64,000 nucleotides of DNA, taken from positions 186,001 to 250,000 of the forward strand of contig JAQUPZ010000001.1 in the NCBI GenBank assembly GCA_028716365.1, written 5' to 3'. A program made the position numbers and the translations under genes. A model generated the notes under the pieces. That model ran no database searches and was not told the DNA's origin. It saw only the letters and a program-made list of their open reading frames with translations. Position 1 is the first letter of the stretch; each line of letters opens with the position of its first letter. This stretch comes from Kiritimatiellia bacterium. Its GTDB lineage: Bacteria > Verrucomicrobiota > Kiritimatiellia > UBA8416 > YA12-FULL-48-11. This document shows positions 46,136 through 54,971 of this stretch, one piece after another.

Positions 46136-47320
46136 ATGTCTGCAGTCATTCTCAAAAACGGTCGCGAAAAGTCACTTTTAAGGCGCCATCCCTGGGTGTT
46201 TTCACAGGCAATCAAACATGTTGACGGGAAACCCCAGCCGGGAGAAACCATTGATGTACTGGCGGCAAACGGTATATTTCTTGGCCGTGGTGCTTATTCC
46301 CCGGATTCCCAGATAGCCGTAAGAATATGGACGTTTGATTCTTCGGAACAAATCTCGTCGTCATTTTTTCATAAGCGGCTGAAACAGGCCATAAGTTGTC
46401 GCAGTTCTTCATTTAGTGGTCGAACGGCCGGATATCGGCTGGTTAATGCGGAGTCGGATATGTTGCCGGGGTTGATTGTGGACCGCTATGGAGATTTCAT
46501 TGTGTGTCAATTTCTATCCAGGGGTTCGGAATTTTGGAAGAAAGAGATTATTTCTCAACTTGTCGAACTTACAGCTCCAAATGGTATTTACGAGCGATCG
46601 GATGTTGATATCAGGGGAAAAGAAGGTCTGCCGTCAACAACTGGTGTGCTCTACGGGGAAGAACCACCGGATCGTATTGAAATTGAAGAGGGGCAGTGCC
46701 GGTTTCTTGTGGATGTAAAGCATGGCCACAAGACAGGTTTCTATCTGGACCAGCGCGATAACAGGGCGTGTGTTACTGAATTTGCCAAGGATACTGAGTT
46801 ACTCAATTGTTTTGCATATACCGGGGGATTCGGAGTTTCAGCCCTTAAAGGCGGAGCGTCACGCGTGATAAACGTTGAAGCATCAGCCGAAATGCTGAAA
46901 CTGGCAGAGAAAAATATCGAAATCAATGGACTCGATGCCTGTAAAGTTGAGAACGTGGAAGGTGACGTGTTTCAAGTGCTGCGTAAGTACAGAGATTCAA
47001 GACGGGAATTTGATCTTATTATTCTTGATCCACCAAAATTTGTAAATTCTCGCAATCAGCTTGAACAGGCCTGTCGCGGGTACAAGGACATTAATTTACT
47101 GGCTTTCAAACTGCTAAGACCTGGCGGTTTCCTGTTTACTTTCTCATGCTCCGGCCTGATGCCACTTGAGTTATTTCAGAAGATTGTGGCTGATTCTGCC
47201 CTGGATGCGGGCCGGGAAGGACGGATCATAAGACGGCTGAGTCAGGCGGCTGATCATCCGACATCTCTTAACTTCCCGGAAGGCAGTTATCTAAAAGGTC
47301 TGGTTTGTATGGTAAATTGA
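46136..47320 (+). CDS. rlmI: 23S rRNA m5C1962-type methyltransferase RlmI-like
   Basis: A 394-residue class I SAM methyltransferase with an N-terminal PUA domain (VILKNGREKSLLRRHPWVF, to about 75), a linker beta-domain, and the catalytic domain with KTGFYLDQRDNR, LNCFAYTGGFGV and DPPKFV. All are hallmarks of the RlmI/YccW family. ATG 46136 gives the conserved N-terminus; the frame extends back to 46070 as an unconserved hydrophobic leader. Its last 30 nt overlap the convergent phosphodiesterase gene. Confidence 0.88.
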   Translation: MSAVILKNGREKSLLRRHPWVFSQAIKHVDGKPQPGETIDVLAANGIFLGRGAYSPDSQIAVRIWTFDSSEQISSSFFHKRLKQAISCRSSSFSGRTAGYRLVNAESDMLPGLIVDRYGDFIVCQFLSRGSEFWKKEIISQLVELTAPNGIYERSDVDIRGKEGLPSTTGVLYGEEPPDRIEIEEGQCRFLVDVKHGHKTGFYLDQRDNRACVTEFAKDTELLNCFAYTGGFGVSALKGGASRVINVEASAEMLKLAEKNIEINGLDACKVENVEGDVFQVLRKYRDSRREFDLIILDPPKFVNSRNQLEQACRGYKDINLLAFKLLRPGGFLFTFSCSGLMPLELFQKIVADSALDAGREGRIIRRLSQAADHPTSLNFPEGSYLKGLVCMVN

Positions 47321-48040
47321 TTTTCTGACCTTAGCCGGATAATTGGTAATAATTCCGTCAACACCAAGTTCAGCATATCTTTTTGCATTAGAAACTGCGT
47401 TTATCGTCCAGACATAAAATTTTAGTTTCTGAATCCTGAGAGTTGAAACAAGAACGCGATCAATTGCTGAACAAGCTTGCAGTGAGAGACCGTCCAGTTT
47501 CATCTGTTTGATTTTTCTGATTAGTGCCGGGAAAGTATTTCCAGGATATTTTGATATCAATATGACTTCATGGTTGGGAAAAGATCTTCTCGCCGCGTAT
47601 GCGGTGGTTAACGAGAAGCTGGCTAGAATGATTTGTCTACTCTTGAGTTTGCAGTGTTTAATAATCCGTTTAAGAACAGTAATTATTTCGGGTCCGGTCT
47701 TTATTTCAATCATTATTTGTTTACCTGCTGGAACGACCTTCAGAACTTCTTCAAGGGCAGGTATTTTTTCGTCTTTCCATTTCCGGTCTTTCCATGAGCC
47801 GGCGTCAAGGGACTGTATTTCATTAAGTGTCTTGTTTGCGATTATTCGATTTTTACCTGTGGTTCTTTCAGTGTTACCATCATGTATTACAACGATTTGA
47901 CCATTACGCGACAGGCGTATATCAATTTCAACACCGTCTGCCGACTGTTGCCAGGCCAGTTTAATAGCGGCAAGGGTATTTTCAGGTGCTTCTGAACTTG
48001 TTCCCCTGTGGGCGAAAATCTTTGGCGGCTGTTTTTGCAT
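47291..48040 (-). CDS. ugpQ: glycerophosphoryl diester phosphodiesterase
   Basis: A protein of about 249 residues with the GDPD fingerprint: FAHRGTSSEAPENT, the metal-binding EIDIRLSRNGQIVVIHD and IEIKTG. It hydrolyses glycerophosphodiesters to glycerol-3-phosphate and an alcohol. No signal peptide, so it is cytoplasmic (UgpQ type). ATG 48040 is chosen directly before the first strand; longer starts at 48088 or 48130 add an unconserved leader. No ribosome site is clear. It converges on the rlmI-like gene with a 30-nt overlap. Confidence 0.85.
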   Translation of the reverse strand: MQKQPPKIFAHRGTSSEAPENTLAAIKLAWQQSADGVEIDIRLSRNGQIVVIHDGNTERTTGKNRIIANKTLNEIQSLDAGSWKDRKWKDEKIPALEEVLKVVPAGKQIMIEIKTGPEIITVLKRIIKHCKLKSRQIILASFSLTTAYAARRSFPNHEVILISKYPGNTFPALIRKIKQMKLDGLSLQACSAIDRVLVSTLRIQKLKFYVWTINAVSNAKRYAELGVDGIITNYPAKVRKSIYHTNQTF

Positions 48041-48153
48041 ATATATGGATATGAATAAGTAAGCCTTTTCCGTCAAGTTAGATATCATTTTAAAAGAGGG
48101 ATACCGAGGATAAAAAAGCCTGTTTTTCAATATTATTCATAGAACTATGATTC

Positions 48154-48183
48154 TTGACTAGAAATGGCTATAAGACCTATTAT
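48154..48183 (+). promoter_or_regulatory. sigma70-like promoter for the zinc-ribbon/GGDEF pair
   Basis: TTGACT (48154-48159) and TATTAT (48178-48183) are separated by 18 nt, each matching 5/6 of the consensus. It lies 28 nt ahead of the zinc-ribbon gene in the region divergent from the phosphodiesterase. Confidence 0.5.
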
Positions 48184-48211
48184 TTATAGGTAAACATGAG
48201 AGGGAAGGAAT

Positions 48212-48493
48212 ATGCCTGATATTAGATTTAATTGTCCTATGTGCAACCAACAGCTTGAGGCACCGGGCGAATATGCAGATCAGGTTATTGAATGTCCCGC
48301 CTGCCAGAAACCAATAACAGTTCCCGGCGTTGAACCAGTTGAACAGGCTGAACCACTTAAACCGGCGGAACAGGCAGTGTCCGGGAATAAATGTCCGGAG
48401 TGTGGTGGAACGCTCGAAGAAGGTGTTGTGTTGTGTATCAAGTGCGGTTTCCATCTTAAGCTTGGCAAGAAGATAGCGACAGATTTCAAGTGA
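48212..48493 (+). CDS. small double zinc-ribbon protein
   Basis: A 93-residue protein with two CxxC...CxxC zinc ribbons: FNCPMC...IECPAC (about 8-31) and NKCPEC...LCIKC (about 59-80), joined by a Pro/Glu linker. The first ribbon is typical of small Planctomycete/PVC proteins. GGGAAGGA precedes the ATG. Its stop overlaps the GTG of the diguanylate cyclase (GTGA), so the two are co-translated. Function unknown. Confidence 0.75.
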   Translation: MPDIRFNCPMCNQQLEAPGEYADQVIECPACQKPITVPGVEPVEQAEPLKPAEQAVSGNKCPECGGTLEEGVVLCIKCGFHLKLGKKIATDFK

Positions 48494-49755
48494 CAAACTC
48501 CGCTTTAATGAAGACATGGTCGCCGCTGATTTTCCCGTTTTTGCTTTTCATCAGTCTTGTTTTAATTTTTATCGTTTGTCCTGAAATTACCTCCTGGTCG
48601 GTATCGGAGTCGTTTCAATATTTACCCTATATTTTTTTTGGAACAGGACTTGTACTTGGCGGAGTATTCACACAGAGCAGGATTTCTTTTCTCTGCCTTT
48701 TCTTTGCAAGCATAACATTTCTTGCTGATTATTCATTTTTCATAAAGTGTGATGCGGCAAGGGGCAGGACTGTAGTTCTGCTCTCTGTAATATATGTTCC
48801 TTCACTCGTGGCATTACTCCATCGGTTGAATGAGAGGGGATTTTGGACTGCACATGCCGGGTTTCGCGTTTTAATGGTTCTTTCAGCGGTGTTGGTGATC
48901 CTGCTGTTACCGATGATTCCCGAACTCAGCAACGCGGTTTTAAATGCCCGGTCGGCAATGTTCCGACCGCTGTCTGACTACATAAGAATTCCTCTTATAG
49001 GAATACTGGCGTTCTTGGTGAGTATGCCGTTTCTTATAATAAGAAAACAGCACGAGAGCCCTTTTCTCGGCAAGCTCATTGGTATAGCCATGTTGTTTGT
49101 TTTTGGTGCGTTGAATCATCCTGTTGCCGAAGAACACAGTGCGCATGGCGAAGCAATGCTTCTGATGTTTATGTCTGGAAGTGCGCTTACCCTTATATGG
49201 GCGGTTCTGGAAAGTTCCTGGCGAAGTGCCAGAATTGACGAACTGACGGATCTTCCCGGCAGGCGTGTACTTAAACATCATATGGCAAATCTCGGGCCGT
49301 CATATGCAATTGCAGTTCTGGATATTGATCATTTCAAGAAAATCAACGACAAGTATGGACATGATACAGGCGACCAGGTCCTCAGGTTTATTGCCATGCA
49401 TTTGAATAGAAATCAGGCCGGAAAGGCATATCGATACGGTGGTGAAGAATTTGTCATTATATGTGAAAATGAGGACTTTGATCAGACAGTCGAAGCATTG
49501 GAGCGGTTAAGACTCGCAATTAGCAGCAGAAAATTTTTTATCAGGAGCAAGACCAGACCGAAGAAGAAACCGGGGAAATTTAATTCATTGGGGAAGGATG
49601 CGCACGGTGAATCAATCATAGTTACTGTCAGCATAGGTGTTGCAAAGAATAATGGTAAATTTTCCTCACCACAGGAAACCCTGGAGGTTGCCGACAAGGC
49701 CCTCTATAAGGCCAAAAATGAAGGCCGCGACCGGACGAAAATAGCAAATAACTGA
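48490..49755 (+). CDS. membrane diguanylate cyclase (GGDEF)
   Basis: A 421-residue protein with about seven hydrophobic segments (about 10-240) and a C-terminal GGDEF domain starting at DELTDLPGRR. The active site is GGEEF (317-321), with DIDHFKKINDKYGHDTGD upstream, so it should make c-di-GMP from GTP. The inhibitory RxxD site expected five residues before GGEEF is absent (GKAYR there), suggesting no product inhibition. A basic insertion (RSKTRPKKKPGKFNS) lies late in the domain. It is coupled to the zinc-ribbon gene; an HD-GYP protein lies 1 kb further on. Confidence 0.88.
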   Translation: MTNSALMKTWSPLIFPFLLFISLVLIFIVCPEITSWSVSESFQYLPYIFFGTGLVLGGVFTQSRISFLCLFFASITFLADYSFFIKCDAARGRTVVLLSVIYVPSLVALLHRLNERGFWTAHAGFRVLMVLSAVLVILLLPMIPELSNAVLNARSAMFRPLSDYIRIPLIGILAFLVSMPFLIIRKQHESPFLGKLIGIAMLFVFGALNHPVAEEHSAHGEAMLLMFMSGSALTLIWAVLESSWRSARIDELTDLPGRRVLKHHMANLGPSYAIAVLDIDHFKKINDKYGHDTGDQVLRFIAMHLNRNQAGKAYRYGGEEFVIICENEDFDQTVEALERLRLAISSRKFFIRSKTRPKKKPGKFNSLGKDAHGESIIVTVSIGVAKNNGKFSSPQETLEVADKALYKAKNEGRDRTKIANN

Positions 49756-49761
49756 TTCAGT

Positions 49762-50244
49762 TCAGCCTTTGCTGTGTTGCTCGAAATGGTTGCGGATCGC
49801 TTCAACATGCTTTTTCGTATCTGCAGATAATCTTTGAGCAATGATTTTGAACTCCGGCGCGTCTGATGAAATCACGTCATAGAAATGTGAATCTATAACA
49901 GACGTCTCTATCTTGAAAGCCGTAGAAATTGCATCTCCGGAAGTAAGGCCGGGATTGTCGGCATTTTTTAAGGATTCATTAATCAGTGATTCCATTTGCA
50001 AAAGCGCCTTATCGCCAAACTTACCGAGATTATAGAATATACTGCCTTTATCCAGGATGCGGTGCATGGTCTTGAGTAGATCATAATGTGTCTTTTCAGC
50101 ATTGGCCAGGCCAAGCCACTGTGTTTTCATTTCGGGAAACTTTACAGCATATTTCTCGTAGAGCGAACCTATGTGGATTTCGCAATCGGCAAGCGCATCA
50201 ATAATCTTCCTCTGTGATTCAATAACCTTGTTTTTGATATCCAT
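49762..50244 (-). CDS. ferritin-like four-helix protein, copy 1
   Basis: A 160-residue helical protein. Helix 1 has CEIHIGSLYEKYA with Glu, helix 2 has ANAEKTHYDLL (ExxH), helix 3 has FKIETSVID with Glu and helix 4 has ADTKKHVEAI. This is the rubrerythrin/ferritin-like layout, but the fourth-helix ExxH reads TxxH. It may bind a di-iron site weakly or have lost it. It ends next to the convergent GGDEF gene and starts 26 nt after its paralogue. Possible roles are peroxide or iron sensing; this is inferred. Confidence 0.6.
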   Translation of the reverse strand: MDIKNKVIESQRKIIDALADCEIHIGSLYEKYAVKFPEMKTQWLGLANAEKTHYDLLKTMHRILDKGSIFYNLGKFGDKALLQMESLINESLKNADNPGLTSGDAISTAFKIETSVIDSHFYDVISSDAPEFKIIAQRLSADTKKHVEAIRNHFEQHSKG

Positions 50245-50270
50245 CAGATACCTCCACGTTTTGAAAATAT

Positions 50271-50738
50271 TTATTGATTCCTGAGTTGATTCAATGCTGC
50301 TGCAATACGTTCGGCATGTTCAGATGTATGTTCTTTGAGCGCCTCAAATTCTTTTTTCATCGATAGTGAATCAGTTTCAAAAACTTCGAAATATTCCCTG
50401 TCAATAATTGACCGTTCAATGTCCAGAGCGATCGCTGTTACCTGAAGAAGAGTCACAGAACCTGCTTCAACCAGTTGCCTTTGCTTGTTGACATGATTGA
50501 TGGTTGTCCGTACCCCGGTAACATTGAATTTGCGCTCGTTCAGAAATACCTGTTGTGTCTTAAGTTGTTTTGCCAGTTCCCTGAGAATATCAGCATGGGC
50601 TTTTTCTTCCATGACAAGCCTTTGCCAGAATTCTGCAAAGTCAGGAAACTTGAGAGCGCATGCCTTGTATAAACTGCCGACCGCTTCTTCATTCTGAATA
50701 AGAACATCGAGAATAGAAATACCTGTTGGGTTATTCAT
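50271..50738 (-). CDS. ferritin-like four-helix protein, copy 2
   Basis: A 155-residue paralogue of the preceding protein, with the same helix pattern: AVGSLYKACALKFPDF, MEEKAHADIL (ExxH), IERSIIDREY with Glu, and EHTSEHAERI where the fourth-helix Glu is again Thr. The shared FP(D/E) turn and TxxH indicate tandem duplication rather than convergence. ATG 50738 is chosen because AGAAGAAAG precedes it; the frame extends to 50804, where the PAS-HD-GYP gene ends on the same strand, so the three genes are probably one transcript. Confidence 0.6.
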   Translation of the reverse strand: MNNPTGISILDVLIQNEEAVGSLYKACALKFPDFAEFWQRLVMEEKAHADILRELAKQLKTQQVFLNERKFNVTGVRTTINHVNKQRQLVEAGSVTLLQVTAIALDIERSIIDREYFEVFETDSLSMKKEFEALKEHTSEHAERIAAALNQLRNQ

Positions 50739-50803
50739 AAAAATATATCTTTCTTCTAAAGATATACTAATCGCGGGTATAGTACCAAACAAAAGAACAT
50801 CCA

Positions 50804-52084
50804 TCAGTAGGCAGAGGTCATTTTCCTGATATTTTTCTTCAAAATAGCCACCACTTCCGGATCGAACTGCGGACCGGAACCTTCCACGATCCTTCCTAAT
50901 GCAGCGTCAACCTGTATAGCGGGGTGGTAGGAACGGCTGAAGAGCAGAGCATCAAAGGCATCGGCAACTGCAGTTATCCTGGCATATAAGGGAATGGTTT
51001 TCTTTTTCAATCCACGCGGATAACCTTTGCCGTCGCATCTTTCGTGATGCGTAAAAGCCGTCTCTGCTTCATCCCGTAAGAGCGGGAAGGTGGAAAGCAG
51101 ATTGTAACCGATTTCGGTATGGGTCTTCATGATGGTTATTTCACTGTTGGTAAGTGCCTCAGATTTCTGTAGAAGCTTGTCAGGAATCCCGATCTTACCG
51201 ATATCGTGGAAATAAGCACAACGTTCAACAAGATGTTTCTCTTTCTCAGGCAACCCCATGTTTTCAGCCAGAATACCAGCGAAGTTACCAGTTCGTCTTG
51301 CATGTAGCCCTGTTCCGGGGTTATGTGCCTCAAGAGTTGTCATTACCAGGTCCAGTGTTGCGGGACCAAATATCCCGCTTTTCCCTGTTTTGTCCCCGGA
51401 ACGTTTGATGTCCAGAATATCTATACCGTTGAGATAGGGTTGGGTCACAAAATCCTTCGGTCGTTCAACAGTTTTAAGCATATCTGCAACCTGCATGGTA
51501 AGCGCCATGATATTTTGAAGTTCCTTTTTCAGATCTTCCGGTCGAGTCAGGCCTTTTTCCAGGGCAAGCTGCATAAACTGGGCTTGGATCATGATGACTG
51601 TGAGCGGCTGATTGACATTATGCATCAATCCACCCATCAAGGCCTGTATGGCTTCTTTCTTATATTTCTTTTCGAGGTGTACCGCCTGTTCCTTTTCTGA
51701 AGTAACATCATTGACAATTATAACAGAGACTTCATTGTCAGAACTGACGACCGCAAAGCGCATGAGACGGTAGTTATGTGGCCCCAATACCACGTTGATT
51801 TCGCGTACATCGTAACCACCTTTACTGGCAAGGAGATTTAGGAAAAACGCTTTATCTTCGCAGGGGAAAAGATCATTCAGGCCCTTGCCGAGGATCTTCT
51901 TGAAATCAGGCAAACCAAGCAGTTCCAGAAGGGCGCGATTGGCTCTTACCACTTTGCCAGTCTGATCAACAAGGAGCATAACCTGCGGGTTCAGGTCGAT
52001 CATGTGTTCGAGCTCCTGCTTGGCGCGCTCTATGGTCCTGTTTATAACATTTGTATCTGGCTGACCGGTTGTTTCTTTTTTCAT
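50804..52084 (-). CDS. PAS domain, histidine-kinase-like DHp helices and HD-GYP phosphodiesterase
   Basis: A 426-residue soluble protein. PAS domain about 27-130, then a kinase-type dimerisation region (H155 in LMHNVNQPLTVI, an H-box look-alike), but no ATP-binding domain follows. Instead an HD-GYP domain occupies about 245-420: HDIGKIGIPD (H293, D294), HHERCDGKGYP (346-356) and later GPQFDPEVV. HD-GYP enzymes cleave c-di-GMP with a metal centre, and all main ligand motifs look intact. PAS probably senses a small ligand or redox state. It heads a likely operon with the two ferritin-like genes and lies near a diguanylate cyclase. Confidence 0.85.
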   Translation of the reverse strand: MKKETTGQPDTNVINRTIERAKQELEHMIDLNPQVMLLVDQTGKVVRANRALLELLGLPDFKKILGKGLNDLFPCEDKAFFLNLLASKGGYDVREINVVLGPHNYRLMRFAVVSSDNEVSVIIVNDVTSEKEQAVHLEKKYKKEAIQALMGGLMHNVNQPLTVIMIQAQFMQLALEKGLTRPEDLKKELQNIMALTMQVADMLKTVERPKDFVTQPYLNGIDILDIKRSGDKTGKSGIFGPATLDLVMTTLEAHNPGTGLHARRTGNFAGILAENMGLPEKEKHLVERCAYFHDIGKIGIPDKLLQKSEALTNSEITIMKTHTEIGYNLLSTFPLLRDEAETAFTHHERCDGKGYPRGLKKKTIPLYARITAVADAFDALLFSRSYHPAIQVDAALGRIVEGSGPQFDPEVVAILKKNIRKMTSAY

Positions 52085-52212
52085 AGATGAATTCCGTACA
52101 GGCAGGATTCAAGCATTACAGCGCCATCTAATCAAGAAATGAAAAACAGGAATACCGGGAGGGAGTTTATTGGCATGAAACAAAGAGATGAAAATTGCGA
52201 TTGTCATCAAGA

Positions 52213-53241
52213 TTAAGACAGGGACTTTTGTTTCGCGATTATCCAGTCAACGGCTTCCCGGATATTCTCTATTCTGTGCATGGTATTGAGATTACGGCGA
52301 ATTTGTGGCCAGCCATGGAAGCCCCGCAGGTATTGATGCAGATGGGCGCGGAAGTGCAGTGATGCTGCCTGGTCAACCGGAATACTGTTCTTTTTTTTGT
52401 ACCGGTATTCTTTCTGTTTGAGTAATACCAGATTTTCCAGATGTTCCATTATTATTGCCCGGTGTTCTTCAAGAGAGTGCGGCGACCATGGGAGGTTATT
52501 GACCCGGCAATAGATTTCATCAAAGAACCATGGATTTCCCACGGCGGCCCGGCCGATCATGACCCCATCCACACGTGTTTGGGAAAACATCCTGAAGACG
52601 TCATCGACACAGGAAATTCCTCCATTGCCGATCACGGGAATGGACATTTCGGACTTTATCCGCGCAAGTATCTCCCAGTTGGCTTCTCCGCTATGGCGTT
52701 GCGATGCGAACCTTGCATGAATAAAAATAGCGCTGGCGCCGCCAGCCTCAACGGCTTGGGAAACTTCATGAATATTCATTTTATCCGGCGACAAACCGAT
52801 ACGTGTCTTGACTGTCACCGGCAGCGAGACTGCAGATTTGACTGTGTAGACGATCCGTTCGATTTTTTCAGGAGTACGCATAAGGGCAACCCCAGCTCCT
52901 TTCCGGACAATTTTCGGAACCGGGCAGCCGCAATTTATGTCAATGAAGTCGAAACGATCCGTCTTTTCTATGATTATGGCGGCGGCGGCCAGTCTGTCGG
53001 GATCGGCCCCGTAGATGTGTGCTCCGATTGGTCTCTCACCGGGATTTGTTTCGAGCAGATGAAGTGTCTGGTGTCCGCCGCGGATCGTGCCTTCTGCATT
53101 TACAACTTCGGTCAAAGTGACAGGGCAGTGATATTTTTTACAGATGGACCGGAATACGGAATCTGTGTAACCGGCCATGGGTGCGAGCATGACAGGCGGG
53201 TCAATGATCAGTTTTCCGATTATGAAAGGCTGAGGTTTCAC
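52213..53241 (-). CDS. dusB: tRNA-dihydrouridine synthase
   Basis: A 342-residue flavoenzyme with the Dus fold. It shows LAPMAGYTDSVFR at the N-terminus, DINCGCPVPKIVRKGAGVALM with the catalytic Cys, FIHARFASQRHSGEANW and GNGGI. It reduces uridines in the tRNA D-loop with NADPH. The DusB subgroup is suggested by overall similarity. Its start overlaps the end of maf by 4 nt, and both are on the minus strand. Confidence 0.92.
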   Translation of the reverse strand: MKPQPFIIGKLIIDPPVMLAPMAGYTDSVFRSICKKYHCPVTLTEVVNAEGTIRGGHQTLHLLETNPGERPIGAHIYGADPDRLAAAAIIIEKTDRFDFIDINCGCPVPKIVRKGAGVALMRTPEKIERIVYTVKSAVSLPVTVKTRIGLSPDKMNIHEVSQAVEAGGASAIFIHARFASQRHSGEANWEILARIKSEMSIPVIGNGGISCVDDVFRMFSQTRVDGVMIGRAAVGNPWFFDEIYCRVNNLPWSPHSLEEHRAIIMEHLENLVLLKQKEYRYKKKNSIPVDQAASLHFRAHLHQYLRGFHGWPQIRRNLNTMHRIENIREAVDWIIAKQKSLS

Positions 53242-53816
53242 AGGAGCCCTTCAGGTTTCAGGAGATCAACCACTGTTTCAATTGACAATCCCATGATATT
53301 TGTGCGTGAGCCGGAAAACGACTCAATAAGCAAATCGCCATTCTCATCTATATCGTATGCTCCGGCCCTGTCCATCGGATTAACCTTTCTTATGTAATCG
53401 TGTATCATGAGATCGGATAGATGCTTGAAGGTTACACAGGAAATATCGATGCGAGCCTCGGCCGAAAAATCCGGCCGGGAAAATGCCACACCCGTAAATA
53501 CCCTGTGCGTTTGTCCTGATAGCATTCGAAGAAATTTCGAAGCTTCTTCAGCTGATACAGGTTTTGTAACAATACGACCATGGAATTCAACAATAGTATC
53601 AGCAGAGAGGATAAAAGTGTTTTTGAATCTTTGCCTTGACCATTCATTTTTTCTGAGAGCATTTTCAATTACAGTACCCTGGGGATCATCCTCATGGATC
53701 AATTCATCAACTTCCGGGTTGATTACAGTAAATGGAACTCCAAGTTCAGATAGAATCTTACTTCGCCGCCTGGAAGCCGACGCAAGAACAAGCTGTGTTT
53801 TCGTGTTTTTTCCCAT
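53238..53816 (-). CDS. maf: Maf family nucleotide pyrophosphatase
   Basis: A 192-residue protein with LASASRRRSKIL at the N-terminus, the substrate Asp in SADTIVEF, KP at about 90 and GAYDIDENG. Maf enzymes hydrolyse dTTP/UTP and modified nucleotides to monophosphates and prevent misincorporation. ATG 53816 gives the conserved start; the upstream 24 residues of the longer frame are hydrophobic and unconserved. It precedes dusB with a 4-nt overlap. Confidence 0.9.
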   Translation of the reverse strand: MGKNTKTQLVLASASRRRSKILSELGVPFTVINPEVDELIHEDDPQGTVIENALRKNEWSRQRFKNTFILSADTIVEFHGRIVTKPVSAEEASKFLRMLSGQTHRVFTGVAFSRPDFSAEARIDISCVTFKHLSDLMIHDYIRKVNPMDRAGAYDIDENGDLLIESFSGSRTNIMGLSIETVVDLLKPEGLL

Positions 53817-53952
53817 ATAAACCGGACAGAATAGCCATAATAATGCCAAAAGGGGAAGAGGAAAGATCGGAGATGAACAGCAGGACACAGATCGTGTAAA
53901 ATAAAAAAGAAAAAAATAATTATACAGATTATGAACTTATGTATTTTGTTTT

Positions 53953-54162
53953 ATGCCTTCCCTCGTGTTGTTTATGACTCGAAAAACAAAGAGATTGTTG
54001 CTATTTCAGTGGAAAATTGTAATAATTTACACATTAGTGAGCTGTATTGTGTTGATGATTGAAAGAAAATGCGATGAAGGTACAGGTATGTCATGGAAAT
54101 ATCCTGCTGAATTCCCAAAGTTTTTATTATTTAATTACAAACCTGATAAGGTGTCACAATAA
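53953..54162 (+). CDS. possible small membrane protein, doubtful
   Basis: A 69-residue frame in an AT-rich 400-nt gap between maf and the T2SSF fragment. It has a basic N-terminus, one plausible membrane helix (IVIIYTLVSCIVLMI) and a polar C-terminus. It has no clear ribosome site and no recognised family. The gap is otherwise empty, with A-runs at about 53903-53925. Could be a chance frame or a relic. Confidence 0.2.
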   Translation: MPSLVLFMTRKTKRLLLFQWKIVIIYTLVSCIVLMIERKCDEGTGMSWKYPAEFPKFLLFNYKPDKVSQ

Positions 54163-54220
54163 TTCGGCTGAATCGCAAAAGATTAATATGGATGTTAAAT
54201 AGAAATAACATTTGTTGATC

Positions 54221-54538
54221 ATGGAAATATCAGAGAAAAGATTACGTCATATAAAATTCTGGAAAAAATTCACCCGGTTGACAAGAGGCCGTGTTCCAAC
54301 GTTAAGGACGCTTGAAGTAATCAGAGGAGAGGAAACAGAAACATCTTTTAAAGAAATTATTCAATCGATACGTCTTGCGATGGAACAGGGAGTTTCGATG
54401 AGTCAGGCTCTGCAGAAATATCCATCGGAGTTTTCTCCTTCTGTGGTTGAACTTATCAGGATGGCGGAGAAGTCCGGAGCATGGGACGAAATTCTTCTGG
54501 AGATTACAGGCGGACTTTCTGAAGGAACGTTTGACTGA
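54221..54538 (+). CDS. orphan half of a type II secretion F (T2SSF) domain
   Basis: A 105-residue protein matching one helical half of GspF/PilC: FTRLTRGRVPTLRTLEVI, then SFKEIIQSIRLAMEQGVSMS and FSPSVVELIRMAEKSGAWDE. GspF has two such halves and three membrane helices (about 400 residues); here there is one half and no helix. It may be a degenerate pseudogene, or a stand-alone soluble adaptor. No gspE, gspD or pilin gene is nearby. ATG 54221 preferred over TTG 54212. Confidence 0.6.
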   Translation: MEISEKRLRHIKFWKKFTRLTRGRVPTLRTLEVIRGEETETSFKEIIQSIRLAMEQGVSMSQALQKYPSEFSPSVVELIRMAEKSGAWDEILLEITGGLSEGTFD

Positions 54539-54971
54539 AAAAAAAGAAAAAAATATTCTGTTTCATGTTGACATCTTTTTTTTATGCGAGAGAATGATAG
54601 TGGAAATCTTTGATAACCATAAAATGCCCAAAGATGACGAACAAGCGATGATAAGAATAGATTAACAACGGAACAAGGAATTGAAGTTTTTGCGAGGAAG
54701 GATAGAATAGAGATCATGCTTGATGAGCCGGACGAACCTGACAAGAGAATTATTTTAGGCATTTCTTTCAATCCACAACAGGTATTACGTATACTCCAAT
54801 TATCCAAATTCAGAAACCCTGACCATGGGATTCCCTCAAGGATATATTTTAACTCATGGGCGGGGAAAACCATGTGTAATTTCAGCCTAAACAGTCTTTT
54901 CCCGTTATATTGGCTGAATTTGCGAACTGTTTTGGCAGTTAACTAACAAAAGCTGAAGAGAACATTATTAT
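54539..54971 (+). other. 433-nt stretch before kamA, possibly a decayed gene
   Basis: No intact gene is convincing. A frame ending at a TAA near 54663 (reading MPKDDEQAMIRID) is followed at once in another frame by LTTEQGIEVFARKDRIEIM and onward to 54946, as if one acidic small protein had suffered a frameshift near 54660. The composition of the joined piece looks protein-like (DEPDEPDKRIILGISFNP), but I recognise no family. A 76-residue piece, 54716-54946, remains open. This may also be leader DNA of kamA. Confidence 0.3.

Noticed and set aside
52441..53397. 318-residue plus-strand frame
   Set aside because: It lies wholly opposite dusB and maf, both of which carry full family motifs; its own sequence has no recognisable domain.
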